64,000 bases of DNA from JAAFHB01 sp038236995 (lineage in GTDB: Bacteria; Bacteroidota; Bacteroidia; Bacteroidales; Prolixibacteraceae). Below the pieces are notes generated by a model, which worked only from the letters and a program-made list of their open reading frames with translations, ran no database searches and had not been told where the DNA came from. A program made the position numbers and the translations under genes. Position 1 is the stretch's first letter. Every line of letters starts with the position of its first letter. Below, piece by piece: positions 35,368 through 43,216 of the stretch. The stretch spans positions 1 to 64,000 of the forward strand of contig JBBRZE010000008.1 of the NCBI GenBank assembly GCA_038236995.1, written 5' to 3'.

Positions 35368-36711
35368 TTACTGCATGGCCTTTAATTCAGGCTTTTCGTC
35401 TTTCAGATTCTGTTTGAGGCCATAAGTAATTTGTTTAACCAAAGTTCCTTTCTTATCAAATAAATACATTACAGAGGTCTGATTTTCAACCATCCCACTG
35501 AATCTGACATCAAGCAAAGCATTTGCCATAATCACAAGAGCTTTCTTTGATTTTCCGGTGTTGTTCAGGATGATATCGAAATTGAAATCTGTTTTTGGAT
35601 CTTCATTCATTACCAAAATGCAAATTTGATCAGCGTTGACCGATCCGACTGTTTTTACGTACTTTTGGTTACTGGTGGTTTTCAGAAAACTACCTTTCAT
35701 ATTCACTGCCATCATCTGAGTATGATAATAGCTTGAACGCGGATAAAATTCGCGGGGTGCACCCAGGTAACCAAAGTCCGTACTGACTGCATCGGTTTCA
35801 CTGATGCACCATGGGTTTACCGAAAAAGCTCCCAACTCCATACCATAGCCAAATATCTCAGCCATAAATTGTCCACCAAGAAATGAAGGGTTTCCGTAAC
35901 CTGAAATTTCCCGGTCAGGATTTGCATAAGTTACATTCAACTCGGTAATTCCCCACATTAATTTATCCTTTCCAGTGCGGTTATACTTTTGATTGACTTC
36001 GTCTAAAATCTGCACTAAAAGTTTTGACTGTTTCAAAATATTTTGAGGACCGGTGAAAACCACATCGTCTCGCCCGAAAGTCCTGCCATTGGGATAGCGG
36101 TGAAAATTAAAGCCGTCAATCAACCAGGCGCCATTTTCTTTTAAACCGGCAATATCAAGGCGTCCTCCGCAAAGATCGCGGTAGGCAGCTTCGCGCAATT
36201 CACATTCATCGAAAACAAATATTTTAATCGAGGGATCCACTTTTTTCATGGCAGGAGCAATACGCATAATGTATTCATGAACCTCATCAACGGTTCTTTT
36301 TTTGTCAAGTAATGGCTCATTGCCAATTGACCAGAATTGTACTTTCTGGCGTCCTGATTTAGTAAAGTATTCAACCAGTTCCATAGCCTGAATAGCAGTA
36401 TAACTTTCTGGAACCTGCAAGATTGGTTCCGCTCCGATTTTGTGGATTGAATCGATAATAGCGGTTAGTCTTTTGCGTTCAGGCATATTGTGATTGTACG
36501 CATTTCCTCCAACCCTGATGCTTCTAACCCCGCTTTCTTTTACTTTAGGCCATAACAAATGCATATAACCAACCCGTGAACCCTCATCACCGGTTGCTAA
36601 CCAGTGGTTTTGGCCAAAAAGGTAAGGGCTAATCTCCTGTGCGTTTGACCTCAAGCCCAGACAGAGAATAACGATTGCCAATAAAAGTAGACTTTTCATT
36701 TTTGTTCTCAA
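35368..36711 (-). CDS. Exported clan GH-A glycoside hydrolase (GH39/GH44/GH51-like)
   Basis: 447 residues with a leader (LLLLAIVILCLGLRSNAQ; an inner ATG at 36699 is also possible). The barrel has SPYLFGQNHWLATG, SGVRSIRVGGNAYNHN, acid/base Glu132 (FWSIGNEPLLD) and nucleophile Glu257 (MWGITELNVTY), as in GH-A enzymes that cut inside beta-glycans. A small beta domain closes the chain (ICILVMNEDPKTDF). No single CAZy family is clear by eye; GH44- or GH39-like is the best guess. It sits between the transporter and an aldo/keto reductase in the PUL. Confidence 0.65.
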   Translation of the reverse strand: MRTKMKSLLLLAIVILCLGLRSNAQEISPYLFGQNHWLATGDEGSRVGYMHLLWPKVKESGVRSIRVGGNAYNHNMPERKRLTAIIDSIHKIGAEPILQVPESYTAIQAMELVEYFTKSGRQKVQFWSIGNEPLLDKKRTVDEVHEYIMRIAPAMKKVDPSIKIFVFDECELREAAYRDLCGGRLDIAGLKENGAWLIDGFNFHRYPNGRTFGRDDVVFTGPQNILKQSKLLVQILDEVNQKYNRTGKDKLMWGITELNVTYANPDREISGYGNPSFLGGQFMAEIFGYGMELGAFSVNPWCISETDAVSTDFGYLGAPREFYPRSSYYHTQMMAVNMKGSFLKTTSNQKYVKTVGSVNADQICILVMNEDPKTDFNFDIILNNTGKSKKALVIMANALLDVRFSGMVENQTSVMYLFDKKGTLVKQITYGLKQNLKDEKPELKAMQ

Positions 36712-36732
36712 TTGTTTTTTGTGCTTTTTAGC

Positions 36733-37722
36733 TTATTTTATTTCTGAATTCAGAATTTCATCGATCTGACTTAACTCCTCAGCACTAAAATCAGTATTAT
36801 TTAATGCTGCAATGTTGTCTTCGATGTGGGCGATTTTTTCAGTACCGACCAAAACCGATGAAACTTTGCCGTCGCGCAATACCCAGGCAATGGCCATCTG
36901 AGCCAATGACTGACCACGTTTCGCGGCAATTTCGTTTAGTTTACGGACTTTGGCCACGCGTGGTAAGGTAATGCCAATTTCAGCAAGACTTTCAGCGCTG
37001 TCGGCTGGAATACCATTTAAATAAGTGTTGGTAATCAAACCACGTTGCAAAGGCTGGAACGCGATCATGCCAACGCCTTCCGCTGCAAGAAAATCCTGTA
37101 ATCCACCTTCAATCCAACGATTGAACATTGAATAACTTGGCTGGTGAATCAAACAAGGAGTTCCGAGTTCTTTCAGAATTTTAACGGCCCTTTTGGTATT
37201 TTCCAAATCGTAATTCGAAATACCCACATATAGTGCTTTCCCTTGCCTTACAAATAAATCCAATGTTCTCATGGTTTCTTCCAAAGGAGTTTCAGGATCA
37301 AAACGGTGGGAGTAAAACATATCGACATAATCAACACCCAAACGTTTTAGGCTTTGATCCATGCTGGCAACAAGGTATTTCTTTGAGCCCCACTCGCCAT
37401 AAGGACCTTCCCACATATCATAGCCGGCTTTGGTGGTGATCAGGATTTCGTCGCGGTAGCCACTTAATTGGTTACGAAGTACTTTTCCAAATAATTCCTC
37501 TGACGATCCGGGAGGATTTCCGTAATTGTTAGCCAAATCGAAATGGGTAATTCCCAGATCGAAAGAACGGCAAATAACATCGCGGCAGTTTGCATACACA
37601 TCGGTTTCGCCAAAGTGTTGCCATAAACCGGCTGAAATTGCAGGTAATTTTAAACCGCTGTTACCAACCCGGTTGTATTTCATCCCTTGGTAACGATTTT
37701 TGCCTGGCACGTAAGTGTTCAT
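36733..37722 (-). CDS. Aldo/keto reductase, YghZ (glyceraldehyde-3-phosphate reductase)-like
   Basis: 329 residues, cytoplasmic. It keeps the AKR catalytic set: Asp and Tyr in THFDLANNYGNPPGSSEE, Lys in ILITTKAGYDMW and His in DMFYSHRFDPETPLEE. The insert GPYGEWGSKKYLVASMDQSL is diagnostic of the YghZ/AKR14 branch, which reduces small aldehydes with NADPH; NADP-binding residues lie in SSVLVGTEKIAHIEDN. In the PUL it might reduce a released aldose or detoxify aldehydes. The assignment to the branch is firm, the natural substrate is not. Confidence 0.88.
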   Translation of the reverse strand: MNTYVPGKNRYQGMKYNRVGNSGLKLPAISAGLWQHFGETDVYANCRDVICRSFDLGITHFDLANNYGNPPGSSEELFGKVLRNQLSGYRDEILITTKAGYDMWEGPYGEWGSKKYLVASMDQSLKRLGVDYVDMFYSHRFDPETPLEETMRTLDLFVRQGKALYVGISNYDLENTKRAVKILKELGTPCLIHQPSYSMFNRWIEGGLQDFLAAEGVGMIAFQPLQRGLITNTYLNGIPADSAESLAEIGITLPRVAKVRKLNEIAAKRGQSLAQMAIAWVLRDGKVSSVLVGTEKIAHIEDNIAALNNTDFSAEELSQIDEILNSEIK

Positions 37723-37744
37723 AGTTATTCTTTTATTTTAATTG

Positions 37745-38182
37745 CTATTTGTTTGTTATTTGTTTGACTGCCTCAGAGATAAGTTTGAGATCGGTTTCGC
37801 CCCTAAAGCCGCTAAACGCAACGGCAAGAATTTCACCATTCCCGATATCGACCGGTTGTCCGCCAATCCACCCAACATAATCCGGCCGGTTAATGCAGTA
37901 AGCGTATTCGTTGATTTCATGATTGAATACTTTCCGTTCAAATTCCCCTGTGGGCATACCGGTAATCCAAACCTGACTTGCCTTCTTCCAGGCATAAAAG
38001 TATGAATTACGCTTTCTATTCATGTCGCTGCCGTACATCTTTCCATGCACGGTTCCATCCTTTTCGACAATGCAAAGCGCCACGTTTCCGTCCGAAATTG
38101 AATAGTCATCAGGATTATTCATAAAGGTAGAAATATTTTCATCCACCCATTTCATTATATTTAAACTTGTAATTTCCATCAT
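37745..38182 (-). CDS. GlcG/HbpS-like (DUF336) protein
   Basis: 145 residues, no signal peptide. The GlcG/HbpS fold is shown by NVALCIVEKDGTVHGKMYG, YFYAWKKASQVWITGM and GGQPVDIGNGEILAVAFSG, followed by a C-terminal helix. Family members bind small ligands or heme and are often found beside catabolic genes without known catalysis. It precedes the aldo/keto reductase by 22 bases and follows the GH55-like gene in the PUL transcript. Function here is unknown. Confidence 0.75.
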   Translation of the reverse strand: MMEITSLNIMKWVDENISTFMNNPDDYSISDGNVALCIVEKDGTVHGKMYGSDMNRKRNSYFYAWKKASQVWITGMPTGEFERKVFNHEINEYAYCINRPDYVGWIGGQPVDIGNGEILAVAFSGFRGETDLKLISEAVKQITNK

Positions 38183-38245
38183 TCGTTTTTATAGTGGGGT
38201 TTCCTAAAAATCAACAATTAGTTTTTTGTTTGCTTTCACAAAACA

Positions 38246-40294
38246 TTATTTAACTTCCAGTTTTGTAAAAATCCTTTGAGGCACAATGTCGCCCTTGATT
38301 TCATCAAACAAACAATTTTCAAAAGGAAAAATAGCACCACGCATTTCGATTCCTTCAATGGTCAGGCCTTTTGTGTTCCTGATTTGTATCCCGGTATGAT
38401 AGGGTTCCCAAACACCGGTTGTTCGGTGGCTGATCAAATTGGCAAATAGTATATTGCTGCAATCTGCCATATAGATTCCCAAGGTTTTTTCACTACCCCG
38501 GTCCTCTTCCAACTGAAGCGCATAAAACGACCAGTTTTCCACATTCTCGAGTTTAACTTCTACTTTCATGTGGTGTTCCACCGAAATTTCATAGATTTTA
38601 CCAGGCGTTTTTGTGTCACTTACAGAAAATGCAAATTGAGGTTTCCGGTCATTAATCCAAAAGTTTTTGAATATTCCGCCACCTCCATTGGTGACCCAGA
38701 TCGTACGGGACTGGCCTTTACCATACAAAGACTGATTGCCCTTACCACTAAATAGTCCGTCATCGATATAGGATTGAGCTCCAGCCATCCATTTTATTCC
38801 AATTACACCAGGGTTATTCCCCAAATTGAAACCTATACCTGTAATACCATTTTTCCCATCTTTGGGTGTAATAATTAATGGCTTACAGTTTTGAGGATCA
38901 GTAAATCCGGGAGTTTCATCCTTCAATACCAACTGGGTATTAGAAGGATGTAAACCAATTAAGGTCGTTTCATCACGAAATGCCAATGTTCTTGAAATGA
39001 CGTAATTTCCCATTGGGACATAGATTGCCCTATTTTTGGAAATTGCTTTTTCAAATGCTGCGGTGCAATCTGTAACTCCATCTCCTTTTGCTCCAAAATC
39101 CAAAATATTAACCCAGGTATTCTGTGCTGGTAATTCAGGCATGTCTTTTGGTGTAAATTCGCCAAGCGATTCGAGCGGTGTCTGATCAATTTTTGTTGTA
39201 AATTTTACCGAGCCATCTATGCTATGTGGAATTTCAATGTGTAATCCATGTGAAAAACTTTTAATCAAATACATTGGTGATGGCGCTTCAAAGTCCCTTT
39301 TAACTTCGTCTGGTCTCCAACCTTGTGTCCTGCCTTTGAACCGGATGCTATAAGGAACATTAGAAAATGTTACGTTGTCGAGGTTGACCTGCAAATCCGG
39401 TGGAACAAAATTATTGATTTCCAGTGCCGTATTGCCAATGTTCTCGAACCTGGTATCTTTTACAAATAATTTATCGCGATCAGGCACTTTTATACCCACA
39501 GGTACATTCTTAAATCTTCCGCGGATAACAAGCATTTTAGCACTGTCGGTAATCAGAGAAGCTATCTTCTGGCCTTCAAAGGAACAATCCAAAACCATGC
39601 ATTGCCAGTCGGGTGCAGCCGGACCTGTTTTTATACCATAATCTCCACCACGGAAAGTACAGTTATCGATTAAATTACCCATTTCCTCGACGCCACCACG
39701 GCCGCTGCCAATGTTAAAATCGATATTCTCCAAGGCACAAACCTGAGCCACATGATATCTGACAGCAATAGCTGCAGGATTTCCCGCGCCTATTTCAAAA
39801 TTGATATTATCTATTCCTGAAAAGAAAGTAACCCAGGTTCCATCAACAAATTCAGGAGTCTGCCAGGTTCCTGGCTGTGGGCTTTGACCATTACCAGGGC
39901 TTTGACAAAAATGAACCATGTATTTATGCTCTCCTTTCTGAAATCCCGGTGTATTATCAGCTAACACAAAAGTTGGTCTTTTGGCTCCAAAACCAATCAG
40001 TCGTATGCCTGACCATAACCGTATTGTTTTCCCTAACCGGTACGTACCTTCAGGAATAAACAATATGCCATTGCGAGATTGTTTTAAAACTGTATCGATC
40101 GCTGCCTGAAGAGCCGGAGCATCATCGCCCACACCATCAGCTGATAAAGCAAAATTCTCTTTTGTAAAATATACTGCCTTAGGGTCGTTGGGTCTATGTG
40201 AATAAACTGATTGACTTTTATTGACCTGAGCAGACAAAGGCAGAAATGAAATTGTTATTACAAATAATACAAATACTGAGATTGCTTTTTTCAT
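38246..40294 (-). CDS. GH55-like double beta-helix protein (pectate_lyase_3 repeats), exported
   Basis: 682 residues with signal peptide (VFVLFVITISFLPLSAQ). Two pectate_lyase_3 modules are seen: ADGVGDDAPALQAAIDTV with LFIPEGTYRL near the N-terminus, and GAKGDGVTDCTAAFEKAI with YVPMGNYVI near residue 395. The paired helices, spaced and closed as in GH55 exo-beta-1,3-glucanases, suggest action on laminarin-like chains, though family members can bind other glycans. Catalytic residues were not assigned. It lies directly downstream of GH10 in the leftward PUL. Confidence 0.7.
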   Translation of the reverse strand: MKKAISVFVLFVITISFLPLSAQVNKSQSVYSHRPNDPKAVYFTKENFALSADGVGDDAPALQAAIDTVLKQSRNGILFIPEGTYRLGKTIRLWSGIRLIGFGAKRPTFVLADNTPGFQKGEHKYMVHFCQSPGNGQSPQPGTWQTPEFVDGTWVTFFSGIDNINFEIGAGNPAAIAVRYHVAQVCALENIDFNIGSGRGGVEEMGNLIDNCTFRGGDYGIKTGPAAPDWQCMVLDCSFEGQKIASLITDSAKMLVIRGRFKNVPVGIKVPDRDKLFVKDTRFENIGNTALEINNFVPPDLQVNLDNVTFSNVPYSIRFKGRTQGWRPDEVKRDFEAPSPMYLIKSFSHGLHIEIPHSIDGSVKFTTKIDQTPLESLGEFTPKDMPELPAQNTWVNILDFGAKGDGVTDCTAAFEKAISKNRAIYVPMGNYVISRTLAFRDETTLIGLHPSNTQLVLKDETPGFTDPQNCKPLIITPKDGKNGITGIGFNLGNNPGVIGIKWMAGAQSYIDDGLFSGKGNQSLYGKGQSRTIWVTNGGGGIFKNFWINDRKPQFAFSVSDTKTPGKIYEISVEHHMKVEVKLENVENWSFYALQLEEDRGSEKTLGIYMADCSNILFANLISHRTTGVWEPYHTGIQIRNTKGLTIEGIEMRGAIFPFENCLFDEIKGDIVPQRIFTKLEVK

Positions 40295-40352
40295 GATCTT
40301 TGATTTAAAGAGAAATTAATATTCATCCCCGATAGTTTGGGTTAGGTTTGGG

Positions 40353-41432
40353 TTATTTCAATCCCAACAAGAAACCATTATAAGCTTGTTTTTTCAAATA
40401 ATTATTGTCGAAAAGCAGTGGATATTCTTTGGGGTGCCACCAGCCAGTTAGCCAGGTATATTTATCGGATACTCCCCAAGTGGTAATCGCGTATTTTTGA
40501 GCTTGGGGTAAAGATTCAAACGACTCGACAATTGATTTATACATATCCGACTGCTTCTGTTTTTCCGTATCATCAAAAACGTATGAGTCTGATTTGTTTT
40601 GGTTTACCCGAATATCAAGTTCTGAAATATGAATCAGCAATCCGGTTGTGGTAATATCTGTCAAGCCTGATTTAATGGTAGTTTTGCTTGTCCAAATCGT
40701 GGTATGAAACTGATCGCCGATGCCATCAATCGGGTAACCTTCCTTTTTGAAGCGCTCTACCATTTTTTTCATCGCCAAACGTTTGGCTGAATTCAGAACC
40801 TGATCGTAATCATTGTAGAAAAGCTTTGCATCGGGATCGGCGTTTCGCACATATTGGAAACACCGTCCATAAAATCGGATCGGATCCTTAAATGTTTTAT
40901 AAATTGTAGCATCAACTCTAAGTGACCCGTCGTCAGCAAATATTTCGTTAGCAACGTCCCAACTTGCAATCTTTCCTTTGTAACGCGAAACAACTGTTTG
41001 GATGTAGGTTTTAACATTGTTTTCAAAATTCAGTGAATCGTAAGCGGCCGTCTTAAACCAATCCGGAAAAGACTGGTACCAAAGAAGTGTATGCCCGTGT
41101 AGTTTCATGTTATTTTGAACCGCATAATTAACCAGGTAATCAACATTCGTCCAGTTATATACTGATGTGGAAGTCCAGATTTGGTTCATCTTCATCTCGT
41201 ATTCGGCAGACAATTGGTTGTAATTGGCAGAAAAAGCATTTGAAAAGTCAGCCTCCTTAAGGTGAGCAACTGTAACAGCAGCACCAATCGGAAACCTGGC
41301 CGATTCTTTCAGTGTTTTTGTCACTGTGACCGGTGGAATTTCCTGATTGGCAGAATTTTCTTTTTTTGAACAACCGGTTAGTGAAATGACAGAAACAATC
41401 AGCATCAAAACCAGGCTTCTAAATTTTCTCAT
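40353..41432 (-). CDS. Glycoside hydrolase family 10 endo-beta-1,4-xylanase, lipoprotein
   Basis: 359 residues with a lipoprotein leader (VLMLIVSVISLTGCSKK). GH10 signatures: RFPIGAAVTVAHL, NQLSAEYEMKMNQIW, LHGHTLLWYQSFPDWF, acid/base Glu163 (SWDVANEIF), GIGDQFHT, nucleophile Glu271 (HISELDIRV) and ITTWGVSDKYTWL. It is a compact single-domain xylanase, probably held on the outer membrane near SusCD. The first gene after SusD in a PUL is often the surface endo-enzyme, so GH10 may start breakdown of the target glycan. A hairpin separates it from susD. Confidence 0.93.
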   Translation of the reverse strand: MRKFRSLVLMLIVSVISLTGCSKKENSANQEIPPVTVTKTLKESARFPIGAAVTVAHLKEADFSNAFSANYNQLSAEYEMKMNQIWTSTSVYNWTNVDYLVNYAVQNNMKLHGHTLLWYQSFPDWFKTAAYDSLNFENNVKTYIQTVVSRYKGKIASWDVANEIFADDGSLRVDATIYKTFKDPIRFYGRCFQYVRNADPDAKLFYNDYDQVLNSAKRLAMKKMVERFKKEGYPIDGIGDQFHTTIWTSKTTIKSGLTDITTTGLLIHISELDIRVNQNKSDSYVFDDTEKQKQSDMYKSIVESFESLPQAQKYAITTWGVSDKYTWLTGWWHPKEYPLLFDNNYLKKQAYNGFLLGLK

Positions 41433-41508
41433 TGCAAGGGTTAAATTAAATATGTTTTGAAGTATATTATGAATATCGAATTTCTCTGAAAAGTAGTAAT
41501 AATTAATC

Positions 41509-41542
41509 AGTAGCGCCCAGCAAATATATACCGGGCGCTACT
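41509..41542 (-). terminator. Hairpin between susD and GH10 (attenuator or RNA stabiliser)
   Basis: AGTAGCGCCC (41509-41518) pairs perfectly with GGGCGCTACT (41533-41542). In the leftward direction the stem is followed by GATTAATTATTA rather than a pure U-run, so it is likely a partial terminator or a 3' stabiliser that keeps susCD mRNA more abundant than the enzyme genes. Confidence 0.55.
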
Positions 41543-41573
41543 TTTGTGAATCTATCTAATAAACCATTTCGAA

Positions 41574-43145
41574 CTAATATCCCGGATTTTGAGGGAATGT
41601 GATCATTATGTCAAGCTGGTTTTGAGGAATTGGCCATCTTGTATGATGATCATCCATGACATATTTATGAGTTAATGCTCCAAGAGTACCACCGATGTAA
41701 TGGTAAAGATTGACTTGTTCAACCAGTTTCCCAACTCGTTTCAGGAAAAACCAGCGTTTTCCTTCGAAGGACAATTCACGAGCATCTTCATCCATAATTG
41801 ATTTTAAATCAATAGTAGTCAAACTTGGAATACCAGCGCGTGTACGTATCTTGTTTATATACTCCAAAGCTTTTGCATCGGTATTTCCTCCAATTCTCCA
41901 ATGTGCTTCAGCGCCTAAGAGTAAGGTTTCAGCAAAGCGAACCATAATTTTGTCTTTATAAGACATCGCAGTACCCGGAGATTTTACAAAGTCTCTGTAT
42001 TTCATACAACTCCAATGGTATTCCCTGATGTTTTTTGAATATGGAAGGGGAATAGTCAGTGGCTTTCCAAAAATTGGCGAAAGTGGATTGTTGGCTATCA
42101 AGACATCAGGATAATAATAGTATTGCATGCGTTTATCCAAGGTTTCATCATATAACGATCTCAAATAGTCATTAGGCAAATTCCAACCAAATGCATTTCC
42201 GCCATACACATTGTCTTCAATAATTGGGTTGACCTGTCCGGGAATTTTTATTTCATAGTAACGCGACTGGAAAGCACCTCCCAGTGGAGATCCGGAACCA
42301 CCTGCAAGATTATCGGAACCACCAAGAAGTTCATTAAATGGCAAGGGCAAAATGACTTCTTTGGAGGTGGCGTAAGACGTTGCACCAAAAACCTGATCGA
42401 CTGTGGCCAGGGCATATCCTCCATTAGCAATAATATCATCGGCATTAGCTGCAGCAGTCGCATAGTCACCGCTCCACATCGCCGATTCTGCTCTTAAATG
42501 CTTTGTTAAACCTAAGCCAATCATTCCATAATCAACCTTATATGGAAGAACAGCAGCTGCATAATCAAGATCTGAATTAACTAAGTCGTAAATTTGCTTC
42601 TGGGTTGCAGGTTTATATTCAACCGGATCGAACGCATTGCTCGAATTGGTAGGAATGGTATCCAAAAGAATGTTATCAAACACATGAAGCAAACGCAAAT
42701 AAGCCATTGCCCGAATCACTTTAGCCTGAGCAACAAGCTTTTTCTTTGCTGTCTCATCCATCGTCACAGTTCTTGAATTTACAATAATTGATGATGATCT
42801 GTCGATCAGCTGGTAACCATTATTCCACATATCAGGATAGAAATTCCCCGCAATCATACCAGGTCCGTAAACGTTTGCATCGTTGTAAGTTCTTGTGATG
42901 CAAAGGTCATCCGCACAATAAAACCAGTAATTGGCGCGGGTATCCGGGGTGTCGATGAAGCGGTAATAACGTCTGTTCAAACTGTACAAACCATTCAGTG
43001 CAGTGGCTAAACCTGCAGGACTTTCATAAATGACGCTGCTGTTTATTTTATCAAATTGTTCTTCCTTCAGCCAACTTGTGCAGGATACATTGAAGAGAAG
43101 TGATCCTGTAATTAGTATAAGTACTATTATTTTTTTCATATTCAT
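41574..43145 (-). CDS. susD: RagB/SusD family outer-membrane glycan-binding lipoprotein
   Basis: 523 residues with lipobox leader (TGSLLFNVSCTSW). SusD features: LNGLYSLNRRYYRF near the N-terminus, an alpha-helical TPR-like core, RFAETLLLGAEAHWRIG, KALEYINKIRTRAGI, and the closing ARELSFEGKRWFFLKRVGKL. It binds oligosaccharides on the cell surface and acts as the lid of the SusC transporter encoded 71 bases upstream. Glycan-binding aromatic residues cannot be assigned by eye. Confidence 0.95.
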   Translation of the reverse strand: MNMKKIIVLILITGSLLFNVSCTSWLKEEQFDKINSSVIYESPAGLATALNGLYSLNRRYYRFIDTPDTRANYWFYCADDLCITRTYNDANVYGPGMIAGNFYPDMWNNGYQLIDRSSSIIVNSRTVTMDETAKKKLVAQAKVIRAMAYLRLLHVFDNILLDTIPTNSSNAFDPVEYKPATQKQIYDLVNSDLDYAAAVLPYKVDYGMIGLGLTKHLRAESAMWSGDYATAAANADDIIANGGYALATVDQVFGATSYATSKEVILPLPFNELLGGSDNLAGGSGSPLGGAFQSRYYEIKIPGQVNPIIEDNVYGGNAFGWNLPNDYLRSLYDETLDKRMQYYYYPDVLIANNPLSPIFGKPLTIPLPYSKNIREYHWSCMKYRDFVKSPGTAMSYKDKIMVRFAETLLLGAEAHWRIGGNTDAKALEYINKIRTRAGIPSLTTIDLKSIMDEDARELSFEGKRWFFLKRVGKLVEQVNLYHYIGGTLGALTHKYVMDDHHTRWPIPQNQLDIMITFPQNPGY

Positions 43146-43216
43146 TGATATTTAAATTTTAATCCATATTCCGTTGAAACAATTCAAACTGATAGTTTTT
43201 AGCAATTGGATCTCAA

